The position numbers and the translations under genes were made by a program. A DNA stretch of 64,000 nt, taken from positions 1 through 64,000 of the forward strand of contig SFDT01000002.1 in assembly GCA_004558115.1 (NCBI GenBank). The letters run 5' to 3'. Source of the stretch: Clostridiales bacterium. Lineage in GTDB: Bacteria; Bacillota; Clostridia; Oscillospirales; Oscillospiraceae. Every line of letters begins with the position of its first letter. The first letter of the stretch is position 1. The notes under the pieces are model-generated. The model did no database searches. It saw nothing but the letters and a program-made list of their open reading frames with translations, and was not told the origin of the DNA. Positions 15,948 to 24,727 of this stretch are shown here, piece after piece.

Positions 15948-17135
15948 TCAGGATGCGGCGGCCAGCTGGGGATAGGCGGAGCGGACGTAGCGGTCTATGC
16001 GCCGCAGGGCCTCCCGCAGGTTTTCCTCCGAGTTGGCGAACACGATGCGCAGATATCCTTCCCCCATGGCGCCCAGCACGGAGCCGGGAATGACCACCAC
16101 CCGGGCGTGCTCCAGCAGTTCCTCCGCAAAGGCCTGGGAGCTCTTGCCGAAGGCCTTGATGTTGGGGAAGGCGTAAAAGCCGCCGGCGGTCCGGCCGCAG
16201 CGGAAGCCGGGAATTTGATTCAGACCGTCCACCAGGATGTCCCGGCGGCGGGCATACGCCCGCACCATGGCGTCCACGCTGCGCTTTTGGCGGAAGGCCT
16301 CGGCGGCGGCCACCTGCACAAACGTGGGGATGCAGGACACCACGCCCTCCTGAAGCTGGGCCAGCTTCGTGATATAGGCCGGGTCGGACATGACCGCGTA
16401 GCCCACCCGCCAGCCGGTCATGGCGTAGGTCTTGGAAAAGCTGTTGAGGAGGATGACCCGGTCCCGTACCTCCGGCACCTGGGCCATGCTGAAATGCTCC
16501 GCGCCGTCAAAGACCAGGGCGTCGTAGGGCTCGTCGGAAAAGACCCACAGGTCATGACGCCGCACCACTTGGGCGATGGAGAGGATGTCCTCCCGGCTCA
16601 AGACGGCGCCGGTGGGATTGGCGGGGGAGTTGAGAACGATGCCCCGGGTTTTTGGCGTGATGGCCTTTTCAATGTCGCTGGCCTGGATGCGAAAGCCGTT
16701 TTCCTCGTAGGTAGGCACCGGAACGGCCCTGGCTCCCACCAGGATGGCCTGTCCGTAGTAGTTGGAAAAGCAGGGATCCGGTACTAATATCTCGTCGCCG
16801 GGATTCAGCAGAGCCATGAACGTCAGCGTCATGCCCTCCAGGGCACCGGCGGTGATGATGACATGGTCCCGGGTGTAGCCCGGCCAGAAGGCCTGGCAGC
16901 GGCGGGCCACGGCATCCCGCAGGCCGGGCATTCCGGCGTTGGGACTGTAATGGGTGTAGCCCTCGTCCAGGGCCCGCTTGGCGGCCTCCCGGATATAGAC
17001 GGGAGTGTCAAAATCCGGCTCTCCCAGGGTGAGGTTGATGGTGTCTTGATATTGGGCGGCCAGAGCGGCCATTTTGCGGATGCCGGAGGCTGGGTATGCC
17101 TGGGCACGCTGGGAGAGCAGCAGAGATCCTTTCAT
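15948..17135 (-). CDS. PLP-dependent class I/II aminotransferase
   Basis: A 395-residue fold-type I aminotransferase similar to aspartate or aromatic aminotransferases of the PatA/AspC group. Seen are GEPDFDTP near the N-terminus, NSPANPTGAVLS (substrate carboxylate contact), SDEPYDAL (the Asp and Tyr that bind PLP), the Schiff-base lysine in NSFSKTYAMTGWRVGY, and the C-terminal arginine in YLRIVFANS. It moves an amino group between an amino acid and a 2-oxo acid in the cytosol. The start is ATG 17135 with GAGGCG upstream. The gene is monocistronic and leftward, convergent with the nucleotidyltransferase gene. Substrate preference is unclear. Confidence 0.88.
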   Translation of the reverse strand: MKGSLLLSQRAQAYPASGIRKMAALAAQYQDTINLTLGEPDFDTPVYIREAAKRALDEGYTHYSPNAGMPGLRDAVARRCQAFWPGYTRDHVIITAGALEGMTLTFMALLNPGDEILVPDPCFSNYYGQAILVGARAVPVPTYEENGFRIQASDIEKAITPKTRGIVLNSPANPTGAVLSREDILSIAQVVRRHDLWVFSDEPYDALVFDGAEHFSMAQVPEVRDRVILLNSFSKTYAMTGWRVGYAVMSDPAYITKLAQLQEGVVSCIPTFVQVAAAEAFRQKRSVDAMVRAYARRRDILVDGLNQIPGFRCGRTAGGFYAFPNIKAFGKSSQAFAEELLEHARVVVIPGSVLGAMGEGYLRIVFANSEENLREALRRIDRYVRSAYPQLAAAS

Positions 17136-17200
17136 GTCAAAAACGCCTCGCTTTGACCATGTGCTGCGGCACATGGTATATGGTATTATGTAATAATAAA

Positions 17201-17237
17201 AGCAAGGGCGCTTTCCCAGCGGGAAAGCGCCCTTGCT
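17201..17237. terminator. Perfect 17-bp hairpin in a divergent gap
   Basis: AGCAAGGGCGCTTTCCC (17201-17217) pairs with 17221-17237 around AGC. The 373-base gap 17136-17508 separates two divergent genes, so a terminator is unexpected; it may insulate the two promoters or be left from a lost gene. The rest of the gap (17238-17430) holds nothing I recognise. Confidence 0.6.
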
Positions 17238-17430
17238 CTCGTTTCTGCTTTTTCAGTTTAACGGACTGGCGGGAAAAAGTCAATGGGAAGAACTTCCACA
17301 ATGGGCGGCGGAAGGACCGTCCCCGTCCGGCATTTCGCCGGAACCGCCGGATACGGTGGAGCGAAGAAGAACCACTAAAAGAATAGTTACAAAAATATGA
17401 TAATTTTGCGTTAACATTTAACATATATAT

Positions 17431-17459
17431 TTGACTTTGCCGGATGGCAGGGATATAAT
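17431..17459 (+). promoter_or_regulatory. Promoter of the exopolysaccharide operon
   Basis: TTGACT (17431-17436) and a perfect TATAAT (17454-17459) with 17-base spacing lie about 50 bases before the GTG start of the CapD-like gene. Confidence 0.75.
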
Positions 17460-17508
17460 GAAGCAGATACTGGCGTAATAGAACTTTTTCTGGAAGGGAA
17501 GAAAGCGC

Positions 17509-19422
17509 GTGTCATTGTCACGATTTCGTGGGCAGATCATCCTGGCGGCGGATGTTTGCCTGATCTTCATGTTCAATTTTCTCCTGTTTCTTCCGGCGCT
17601 GCTGCGTGATGACATCCGTTTCACCAACCTGATGCTCCACATCGGCCTTTTGACGGTCTGTGTCCTGGTGTTTCAGCTGGTGTTCCGGACGTACAACACC
17701 CTTTGGCGCTACGCGGAGAGCCGGGAGTATTTCGTGCTGCTCATGGGCATGAGCCTCGGCTTTCTGCTGTACAGCGGCGTGAACCTGCTGCTGGACACCA
17801 ATCTGATCTGGATCACCCAGGCCCTGACAGGCACCTCCCTGGCGCTGCTGGCCATGCTGGTGATGCGGTTCGTGTACCGTACATACCGGACGAAGATCAC
17901 CGGCCGTTCCGCGGAGGGCCGTAGCCACGTGGCCATCATCGGCGCCGGCGCTGTGGGCGTGTCGCTGCTGGGAGAACTGGTGAACAATCCCCAGGGGCGC
18001 TATATCCCCTATTGCCTGGTGGACGATGCGTTGGATAAAGTGGGCAAGCGGGTGCTGGGCGTTCCCGTTCTGGGTCCTATCAACAATCTCCAGGAGCTGC
18101 TGCAAAACACGCCGGTGACGGAGATCATACTGGCCATTTCCAACCTGTCTTCCCGGCGGCAGACGGAGATCCTGCGGCTGTGCGCCGCCACCAACTGCCG
18201 CCTCCATATCCTGGCGGACCCCATGTCCCAGCTGAAGCGGGAAAAGACCTCCCTGGCGGCCAGCGTCCGGGAAGTGCAGATCGAAGACCTGCTGGGCCGG
18301 CAGACCATCCAGCTGGACAACTGCCGCATTGCGAAGTTTATCCGCGGCAAGACCGTGCTGGTCACAGGCGGCGGCGGTTCCATCGGTTCGGAGCTGTGCC
18401 GCCAGGTGGCGGGCTATGGACCCAAGCGGCTGGTGATCCTGGATATCGCGGAAAATACCACGTATAGCCTGCAAAACGATCTGATCCACCTCCACGGCAC
18501 GGATTTTCCCATGTCGGTGGAGATCGCCTCTGTCCGGGACCGGAAAAAGATCGACCGCATCTTTGAAAAGTACCGGCCGGACCTGGTGTTCCACGCGGCG
18601 GCTCACAAGCATGTGCCCCTCATGGAGAACTGCCCGGAGGAAGCGATCAAAAACAATATCTTCGGTACTTACAATACTGCCTCCGCCGCGAAAAAATACG
18701 GAGCGGAGAAGTTTGTCCTGATCTCCACGGACAAGGCGGTGAACCCCACCAACATCATGGGCACCACCAAGTTCCTGTGTGAGCAGGTGCTCCAGGGCCT
18801 GCGGGCTGGCAGCCGCACGGAATTCGCGGCGGTGCGCTTCGGCAATGTGCTGGGGTCCGACGGCTCCGTCATCCCCCTGTTTAAAAAGCAGATCGCCTAC
18901 GGCGGTCCCGTCACCATTACGGACAAGCGGATCATCCGCTATTTCATGACCATTCCGGAGGCGGTCCAGCTGGTGCTGGAGGCCGGCTCCTTTGCCCGCA
19001 GCGGAGAGGTCTATGTGCTGGACATGGGGGAGCCCGTCCACATTCTGGACCTGGCGGAAAAGCTCATCCGCCTGTCCGGCTACACGCCCTACGTGGATAT
19101 CCAAATCGAGGAGGTGGGCCTGCGGCCCGGTGAGAAGCTCTATGAGGAGCTGCTGACCCAGAGCGCGGACCTGCGCAGAACGGAAAACGAAAAGATTTTC
19201 GTGGAGGAAAAGCCCGCCATCGAAGAAAGTGACCTGAAAGGCTGGCTGGAGGAGCTGGCCGCCGTCGTGGAAAGCGGAAGCCGCCAGCAGATCTTCCAGC
19301 TGCTCCGCGAGCTGGTGCCAACCTTCCGCAGTCCGGAGGATGTGAACCGGGAGGCCATCCGTGCCGTCCGGGAGGGGCAGGCAGCCCACCTGGAGGACCT
19401 GGCCCTGGTGCAGAATGTATAA
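17509..19422 (+). CDS. Membrane-bound nucleotide-sugar 4,6-dehydratase (CapD/PglF-like)
   Basis: A 637-residue polysaccharide biosynthesis protein. Four N-terminal transmembrane helices (about 10-130) are followed by a Rossmann-like region with GAGAVGVSLLG near residue 145. A second, catalytic SDR domain has VTGGGGSIGSELCRQV near 285. The triad region STDKAVNPTNIMGTTK carries methionine in place of the usual SDR tyrosine, as in inverting UDP-GlcNAc 4,6-dehydratases. It probably makes a 4-keto-6-deoxy sugar for a capsule or glycolipid. It starts with GTG and leads the locus that continues with PHP phosphatase and BY-kinases. Confidence 0.9.
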   Translation: MSLSRFRGQIILAADVCLIFMFNFLLFLPALLRDDIRFTNLMLHIGLLTVCVLVFQLVFRTYNTLWRYAESREYFVLLMGMSLGFLLYSGVNLLLDTNLIWITQALTGTSLALLAMLVMRFVYRTYRTKITGRSAEGRSHVAIIGAGAVGVSLLGELVNNPQGRYIPYCLVDDALDKVGKRVLGVPVLGPINNLQELLQNTPVTEIILAISNLSSRRQTEILRLCAATNCRLHILADPMSQLKREKTSLAASVREVQIEDLLGRQTIQLDNCRIAKFIRGKTVLVTGGGGSIGSELCRQVAGYGPKRLVILDIAENTTYSLQNDLIHLHGTDFPMSVEIASVRDRKKIDRIFEKYRPDLVFHAAAHKHVPLMENCPEEAIKNNIFGTYNTASAAKKYGAEKFVLISTDKAVNPTNIMGTTKFLCEQVLQGLRAGSRTEFAAVRFGNVLGSDGSVIPLFKKQIAYGGPVTITDKRIIRYFMTIPEAVQLVLEAGSFARSGEVYVLDMGEPVHILDLAEKLIRLSGYTPYVDIQIEEVGLRPGEKLYEELLTQSADLRRTENEKIFVEEKPAIEESDLKGWLEELAAVVESGSRQQIFQLLRELVPTFRSPEDVNREAIRAVREGQAAHLEDLALVQNV

Positions 19423-19438
19423 AAGCGAGGATTGAGCA

Positions 19439-20125
19439 ATGAAAAAAGGTGTGAAGATCGCACTTGGCATCGTAGGCGTCCTGGTGGTGGGCGGCGCGGC
19501 CCTGGCGGCATGGCAGTGGAACAACCTCAATGCCCTGCGCTACGGCCTGACCCTGGATAGGGACACCATTGACCAGAAGCTCCAGGATAATGAGCAGGCC
19601 CTGAACGACGCCATGGCGGAGTACAATATCCAGGGCTACGCCTTCTCCCAGGAGGAGGTCGCCCAGCTGGCGGACGGGACGCTTTCGACAGAGGAGGCGG
19701 CCAAGAAGCTGCTGGAGGGACAGACGCCCCAGGCGGCATCGCCGGAGGGAGCGTCCGGTCAGCAGGCAGGTGCGCCTCAGTCCGAGACAGATCAGGCCAT
19801 TCAGGAGCAGATCGCCACCATGTACGTGCTGCGGAGCACCTATTTGGGCAAGCTGGAGGCTATCGCCCAGTCCGCCATTGACGAGTATACCGCCGGCGAC
19901 CATACGGAGGAGAACCGCAAACAGGTGGTCTACGACAAGCTGGACCAGCTGACGGCGCTGGAAAAGGAGTGCGACGCCCAGGTGGCCCAGGTGGTGTCCC
20001 GCCTGCGGGAGCTTTTGAAGGAAGCCGGACGGGATGACTCCCTGGCCAAGCAGGTGGAGGAGACGTACCAGAACGAAAAGAGCCTGAAAAAAGCGGCCTA
20101 TCTGGAGGAATTCCAGAACGGCTGA
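19439..20125 (+). CDS. Membrane-anchored coiled-coil protein of unknown function
   Basis: A 228-residue protein with one N-terminal membrane anchor (about residues 6-26) and no lipobox. The outside part has two helical, charged regions split by a flexible segment rich in Gln, Ala, Ser and Pro (about 95-118). The last 100 residues look like coiled coil (KLDQLTALEKECDAQVAQV). It follows the CapD-like gene by 16 bases and precedes the PHP phosphatase, so it probably belongs to the polysaccharide locus, perhaps as a scaffold or length-control factor. I do not recognise the family. Confidence 0.6.
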   Translation: MKKGVKIALGIVGVLVVGGAALAAWQWNNLNALRYGLTLDRDTIDQKLQDNEQALNDAMAEYNIQGYAFSQEEVAQLADGTLSTEEAAKKLLEGQTPQAASPEGASGQQAGAPQSETDQAIQEQIATMYVLRSTYLGKLEAIAQSAIDEYTAGDHTEENRKQVVYDKLDQLTALEKECDAQVAQVVSRLRELLKEAGRDDSLAKQVEETYQNEKSLKKAAYLEEFQNG

Positions 20126-20141
20126 CAGGGCGGAGGACAGC

Positions 20142-20885
20142 ATGATCGACCTGCACTGCCATATCCTGCCGGGGGTGGATGACGGCGCCGCCTCCGAGGA
20201 GGAGAGCTGCATGATGGCCCGTATGGCGGCGGAAAGCGGCGTCACGGCCTTGGCCGCCACGCCCCACTGCGGCGTGCCCGGGCAGTCTGAAAATTTTGCG
20301 GATGAACGCCTGATGGACAGATTTTCTGCCCTGGAGCGGCTGCTGGAGCGGGAGCATGTCCCTCTGTGGCTGTACACGGGCATGGAGGTGTTCGTGACGG
20401 AGCAGACGCCCCGCTATCTGCGGGAGGGACGGCTTTTGACCCTGGGGGGCAGCCGGTATTTGCTGGTGGAGTTTGGGTTCGATGAGGAGCCGGACTTCGC
20501 GGAGCGGATGCTGGGAGAGCTGCTGGAGGCCGGCGTGGTGCCGGTGGTGGCCCATCCGGAGCGGTACCATTTTGTCCAGCCGCGGCCGGAGTGCCTGCTG
20601 CGGTGGGCGGAAATGGGCTGCGCCCTGCAAGTGAACAAGGGGAGCCTTCTGGGCCGGTTTGGCCGGCGGGCGGCCCAGGCGGCCCGCTGGTGCCTGGGGG
20701 AGGGCTGCGTCCACCTGCTGGGCAGCGATGCCCACAGCCCCTGGCGCAGGACCCCCCGCATGGAGGAGGCCTGGACGTATACAGCGGACTTTGATTCGCC
20801 GGAGATCGCGGATTTTTTGCTGCGGGACAACCCGCGCCGCATCCTGGAGGACCAGCCCATCCGGCCGGTCCTGGCGGAATTTTGA
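20142..20885 (+). CDS. CpsB/CapC-type PHP tyrosine-protein phosphatase
   Basis: A 247-residue manganese-dependent phosphatase of the PHP fold. Motifs are MIDLHCHILPGVDDGA at the start, ATPHCG, the internal GMEVF, AHPERYHF, and GSDAHS near the end. In capsule loci this enzyme removes phosphate from the tyrosine-rich tail of the partner BY-kinase and so tunes polymer export. The two BY-kinases two genes downstream carry such tails, which fits this role. It is cytosolic and co-transcribed with the genes on either side (16 and 18 base gaps). Confidence 0.92.
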   Translation: MIDLHCHILPGVDDGAASEEESCMMARMAAESGVTALAATPHCGVPGQSENFADERLMDRFSALERLLEREHVPLWLYTGMEVFVTEQTPRYLREGRLLTLGGSRYLLVEFGFDEEPDFAERMLGELLEAGVVPVVAHPERYHFVQPRPECLLRWAEMGCALQVNKGSLLGRFGRRAAQAARWCLGEGCVHLLGSDAHSPWRRTPRMEEAWTYTADFDSPEIADFLLRDNPRRILEDQPIRPVLAEF

Positions 20886-20903
20886 ACATCCCGAGGAGAA
20901 CTT

Positions 20904-21707
20904 ATGAAACGACTTCGCATCATCACCCTGGTCTGCTTCCTGCTTTCAGCGGCGGCCCTGGGAGCTTCCACGGCCTATCAGGTCTGGAGCGAGGACAAGA
21001 CCATCCCCGTCATCGACTGCCCGGAGGAGCCGTTGGTGCTGTCTGTGAAGGACAGCGGCACCGAAGTGCTGCTGCGGGATGTGACCGCTTATGACGAAAA
21101 AGACGGAGATCTGACAGATCGGCTGCTGCTGGAGGGCATCGACCGCGCCTCTGGCGGCGATATCACCGTCACTTATGTGGTGGTGGACAGTGACCACCAT
21201 GTGGTCAGCCGCAGCCGTACCTTGCAGTACACGGACTATACGCCGCCCCGCTTTGCCCTGTCCAAGGAGCTGCGTTACTCCATGGGCAGCAGCGTCCGCA
21301 TCAAGGACCGGCTGACAGCCACGGACGTGGTGGACGGCGATCTGTCGGACCGCATCAAGGTGAACTCCAACGACCTGTCCCCCTATTACGAGGGCACATA
21401 TCCCGTGACCTTTGAGGTCACCAACAGCCTGGGCGACACCGCATCCCTCACCATGGATGTGGTGGTGCGGAACTATGCCGCCGGCGAGCCCCGCATCACC
21501 CTGACGCAGTATCTGGTGTACCGGAAGGCCGGGGAGCGTTTTGACGCCCGGGCCTATCTGGATTCCGTCAGCGGCGGGGCGGTGGAGGATGTCGCCATCC
21601 AGCTGCCGGAGGGCGGGCTGTCCGCCGGCGTCAGCCAGGTGACCTATTCCTGCGTGGGACAAAACGGGACCGTGGGTTCCACCGTCCTCTACGTTGTGAC
21701 CGAGTGA
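20904..21707 (+). CDS. Secreted or membrane-anchored protein with DUF5011-like Ig domains
   Basis: A 267-residue protein with an N-terminal hydrophobic signal or anchor (about residues 5-25). Two immunoglobulin-like repeats of the DUF5011 type follow, each with an A-x-D-x-x-D-G-D-L-[ST]-D-R motif (YDEKDGDLTDRLL and TDVVDGDLSDRIK). A third beta-rich segment lies at the C-terminus. These domains are common in Gram-positive surface proteins. Its place between the PHP phosphatase and the BY-kinases suggests a structural part of the exopolysaccharide assembly apparatus, but that is only from context. Confidence 0.7.
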   Translation: MKRLRIITLVCFLLSAAALGASTAYQVWSEDKTIPVIDCPEEPLVLSVKDSGTEVLLRDVTAYDEKDGDLTDRLLLEGIDRASGGDITVTYVVVDSDHHVVSRSRTLQYTDYTPPRFALSKELRYSMGSSVRIKDRLTATDVVDGDLSDRIKVNSNDLSPYYEGTYPVTFEVTNSLGDTASLTMDVVVRNYAAGEPRITLTQYLVYRKAGERFDARAYLDSVSGGAVEDVAIQLPEGGLSAGVSQVTYSCVGQNGTVGSTVLYVVTE

Positions 21708-21717
21708 GGAAACGAAT

Positions 21718-23193
21718 ATGGATGAACAACAGACTTTTCGATGGACGGACCTGAACCTGTTCTGCCTGCTGCGCCGGTTGGGCCGGGATGTTTTGCTGGT
21801 GGTGGCGGCGGGACTCATTGCCGCCATGCTGACCGAGACAGCGATCCAGAACCTGTACAAGCCGGAGTATACGGCCAGCGCCACCATGGCGGTCAGCGTG
21901 AAAAGCGGCGGCTATTCCTCCGTCTTGTCCAACCTGAATATCTCCTCGGAGATCGCGGACACCTTTACCAAGCTGTTTGAAAGCAATATGTTCGGCGGCA
22001 TTGCCAGCAGCAAGCTGGGTACCAGCAGCCTGCCCGGCAAGCTGACGGCCTCCGTCCTGCCGGAGACGAATATCCTGACGCTGCGGGTGACGGCGGATAC
22101 CCCGGAGGATGCCTTCCGAACGCTGCAGCTGCTGCTGGACAACTATGACACGGTCTCGGAATACGTGTTCCAGAACGTGATCTTGAAGGAGCTGGACAGC
22201 CCCTCCGTTCCGGTGAAGCCTTCCAATCCCGTGAACCGGGGGCAGCTCCTGAAACGGGCTTTTGTGGGTGGCGCCGGTGCCATGATGGTGCTGCTGCTGG
22301 CCATCGCCGTCCTGTCCGACACGGTGCAGACCTCTGAGGCTGTGCGGCGGAAGCTGGATGTGAAGCTGTTTGCCACCATCCACCACGAGGAAAAGAACAA
22401 GACCTTGCGGACGAAGCTGAAAAAGGCCAATAAGGGCCTGCTCATCACCATGCCGGTGGCCAGCTTCTATTTCACGGAGGAGATCTACAAGCTGGGGACA
22501 AAGGTGGACTATGCCGCCCGCCACGGGGAGCGGAAGGTCATCCTGGTTACCAGCGTGGCGGAAAACGAGGGCAAGTCCACCGTGGCTGCCAACCTGGCGC
22601 TGTCCTTGACCCAGGGCGAGCGGAAGGTGCTGCTCATCGACGCGGACCTCCATAAGGCTGCCCAGTACAAGCTGTTCCACCGCAAGCCGGCGGTGGAGCT
22701 GGCGGATATGCTCCAAGGCGAGGCGCCCTATCAGCCGGAGCTGCTGGAAAAGCATAACCTGTATACTCTGTTTTCCACCAAATCCAGCGACGGCGCCGCG
22801 GAGCTGATCGCCTCCCGGGAGATGGGGGCTCTGCTGGACAAAGCCCGGAAGGAGATGGACTATATCGTCATCGACTCCCCGCCCATGGCCCTGTTTTCCG
22901 ATGTGGAGGCTTTGGCGGACCGGGCGGACCTGTCGCTGCTGGTGGTGCGCCAGGATGTGACCCCGGCCCGGCGCATCAACGACACGGTGGATATTTTGAA
23001 CCAGTGCCGGGCGGAGCTGCTGGGCTGCGTGTTCAACGATGTGCGCGGCCTGCCCTTCTCCAATGACCACCACAGCTACGGCTACGGCTATGGCTACGGC
23101 GACCGCTACGGCTACGGCGGATATTACGGGCAAAAGCCCAAAAGCGGCAAAACAACGGACAAGCAGTCGGAGGGGACCCATGGAAGAGCTTAA
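21718..23193 (+). CDS. BY-kinase with fused chain-length (Wzz) domain, first of two
   Basis: A 491-residue membrane tyrosine kinase that couples a Wzz-type polysaccharide co-polymerase domain to a CpsD-type kinase. Two membrane helices flank the outside part (about 21-43 and 181-201). The kinase has Walker A ENEGKSTVAANLALS, A' VLLIDADLHKAAQ and B YIVIDSPPM. The C-terminal tail is rich in tyrosine (eight in a Y-G run), the autophosphorylation cluster. In the more usual Firmicutes arrangement the two domains are separate proteins. The gene ends 14 bases inside the next gene, a paralogue of the same length. Confidence 0.9.
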   Translation: MDEQQTFRWTDLNLFCLLRRLGRDVLLVVAAGLIAAMLTETAIQNLYKPEYTASATMAVSVKSGGYSSVLSNLNISSEIADTFTKLFESNMFGGIASSKLGTSSLPGKLTASVLPETNILTLRVTADTPEDAFRTLQLLLDNYDTVSEYVFQNVILKELDSPSVPVKPSNPVNRGQLLKRAFVGGAGAMMVLLLAIAVLSDTVQTSEAVRRKLDVKLFATIHHEEKNKTLRTKLKKANKGLLITMPVASFYFTEEIYKLGTKVDYAARHGERKVILVTSVAENEGKSTVAANLALSLTQGERKVLLIDADLHKAAQYKLFHRKPAVELADMLQGEAPYQPELLEKHNLYTLFSTKSSDGAAELIASREMGALLDKARKEMDYIVIDSPPMALFSDVEALADRADLSLLVVRQDVTPARRINDTVDILNQCRAELLGCVFNDVRGLPFSNDHHSYGYGYGYGDRYGYGGYYGQKPKSGKTTDKQSEGTHGRA

Positions 23194-24655
23194 AAAGGAC
23201 CAGGAAGAACTGGAAAAAATCGATATTTTCCGGGTCCTTCAGGAATTTTGGAAGGCTTTTTGCCGGTTGTGGTGGCTGCCGTTCCTTCTGGCGGTGGCCT
23301 GCGGCGGCCTGCTGGGCCTGCGGGCCTGGCGGAGCTATACGCCCATGTACGCCTCCCAGGTGACGTTTACCATTCAGACGGCGGATTCCTCCCTGACGGA
23401 CATCGGCGGCAGCACCAGCTACTACAATAAGGCCACGGCGGAGCAGCTGACGAAGACCTTTCCCTACCTGGTCCAGTCGGACCTGATGAAAAGCAAGCTG
23501 CGCCAGGCCATGGGCGTGAGCTGGATCAACGGCAATATCACTGCCCAGACGGTGGATAATACCAGCCTGTTTTCCCTGCGGGTCACCAGTACGTCGGCCC
23601 AGGACGCCTATGACATTCTGGTGGCGGTGACGGAGGTGTATCCCCAGGTGGCGGATTACGTCATCGGCAACACGGAGATGAACGTCCTGACGCAGCCGGA
23701 GGTGGCCGCGGAGCCCTACAATGCGTTCCGGCCCGTTCCCACCATCTGTAAGGGTGCTTTTCTGGGGGCGTTTTTGGGACTGCTGGTCATTTTGCTGTAC
23801 GCCTTCACCAGACGCAGCATCCGGGACCCGGAGGATATCCACCGGCGGCTGAACCAGACCTGCATCGCCACACTGCCCAAGGTCACGTTTAAGCGGCGGG
23901 GCAATGCCATCGATAAAAATATTTCCGTTTTGAACCAGCGGGTGGACGGCGCCTTCCGGGAGAGCGTGCGGAGCATGCGCATCAAATTCCTGCGGGAGGC
24001 CCAGAAGCAGCGGGCCAAGGTGGTCATGGTCACCAGCACCCTGCCCGGCGAGGGCAAGACCACGACAGCGGTGAATCTGGCTCTGACCCTGGGTCAGAAC
24101 GGCGCCCGGGTCATCCTGGTGGACCTGGACCTGCGAAAGCCCTCCGTGAAAAAGGCGCTGGGTGTGCGGCAGGCTTCCAAGGGTATGCCGGAGCTGCTGG
24201 CGGACCCCGCCGCGGAACCGGCGGAAGAACTGCTGCATCTGGACAACAGCCGCCTTTCCCTGCTGGCAGGGGACAGCGCCGCGGCGGACCCCCGCCAGCA
24301 GATCAATTCCCGCCGGCTGGGCGCTATTCTGGACGCCCTTCGGCAGGAGGCGGACTACATCGTGTTGGACACGCCGCCCTGCGGCATCCTGTCGGACAGC
24401 GCCGGTGTGGCCAGGCTGGCGGACTGTACCCTGTATGTGATCCGTGCCGGCGCCGTGGAGGTGCCTCATATCATGGACAGCCTGCAATTCCTGGCGGAAA
24501 GCGGCACCCGGATGGTGGGCTGTGTCCTTAACGGCGTGCAGCCCGGACAGGGCGGCTACGGTTATGGCTATGGCTACGGCTACGGCGGCTATGGCTATGG
24601 TTATGGAAAGTACAATGCCCACCGCAAGAGCAAGGCGGCGGAGGAAGAACCGTAA
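23180..24655 (+). CDS. BY-kinase with fused chain-length (Wzz) domain, second of two
   Basis: A 491-residue paralogue of the preceding protein with the same layout: Wzz part with helices about 30-50 and 190-210, Walker A LPGEGKTTTAVNLALT, A' VILVDLDLRKPSVK, B YIVLDTPPCGILSD, and a tail with nine tyrosines in Y-G runs. Sequence differs throughout, so the duplication is old. The start is ATG 23180 with GAGGGG upstream, overlapping the end of the first kinase gene by 14 bases. The pair may form a heteromeric ring that controls chain length or export, with the PHP phosphatase as its antagonist. Confidence 0.9.
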   Translation: MEELKKDQEELEKIDIFRVLQEFWKAFCRLWWLPFLLAVACGGLLGLRAWRSYTPMYASQVTFTIQTADSSLTDIGGSTSYYNKATAEQLTKTFPYLVQSDLMKSKLRQAMGVSWINGNITAQTVDNTSLFSLRVTSTSAQDAYDILVAVTEVYPQVADYVIGNTEMNVLTQPEVAAEPYNAFRPVPTICKGAFLGAFLGLLVILLYAFTRRSIRDPEDIHRRLNQTCIATLPKVTFKRRGNAIDKNISVLNQRVDGAFRESVRSMRIKFLREAQKQRAKVVMVTSTLPGEGKTTTAVNLALTLGQNGARVILVDLDLRKPSVKKALGVRQASKGMPELLADPAAEPAEELLHLDNSRLSLLAGDSAAADPRQQINSRRLGAILDALRQEADYIVLDTPPCGILSDSAGVARLADCTLYVIRAGAVEVPHIMDSLQFLAESGTRMVGCVLNGVQPGQGGYGYGYGYGYGGYGYGYGKYNAHRKSKAAEEEP

Positions 24656-24667
24656 ATCACGGCCGGA

Positions 24668-24707
24668 AAGAAGCTGCCGGAGAAGTTCCGGGCAGCTTCT
24701 TCCCTTT
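24668..24707 (+). terminator. Hairpin between the BY-kinase and peptidase genes
   Basis: AAGAAGCTGCC (24668-24678) pairs with GGCAGCTTCTT (24691-24701), followed by a short T stretch. It is a probable, perhaps partial, terminator separating the polysaccharide genes from the peptidase/exporter pair. Confidence 0.6.
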
Positions 24708-24727
24708 TCGGAGAAAGGAGGGGAGTC

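Noticed and set aside
19439..20125. Unknown membrane-anchored protein considered as a lipoprotein
   Set aside because: No cysteine or lipobox follows the hydrophobic segment, so it is a plain membrane anchor.
23068..23130. Y-G-coding repeats at the kinase gene ends considered as regulatory repeats
   Set aside because: They encode the tyrosine-rich autophosphorylation tails expected for BY-kinases.
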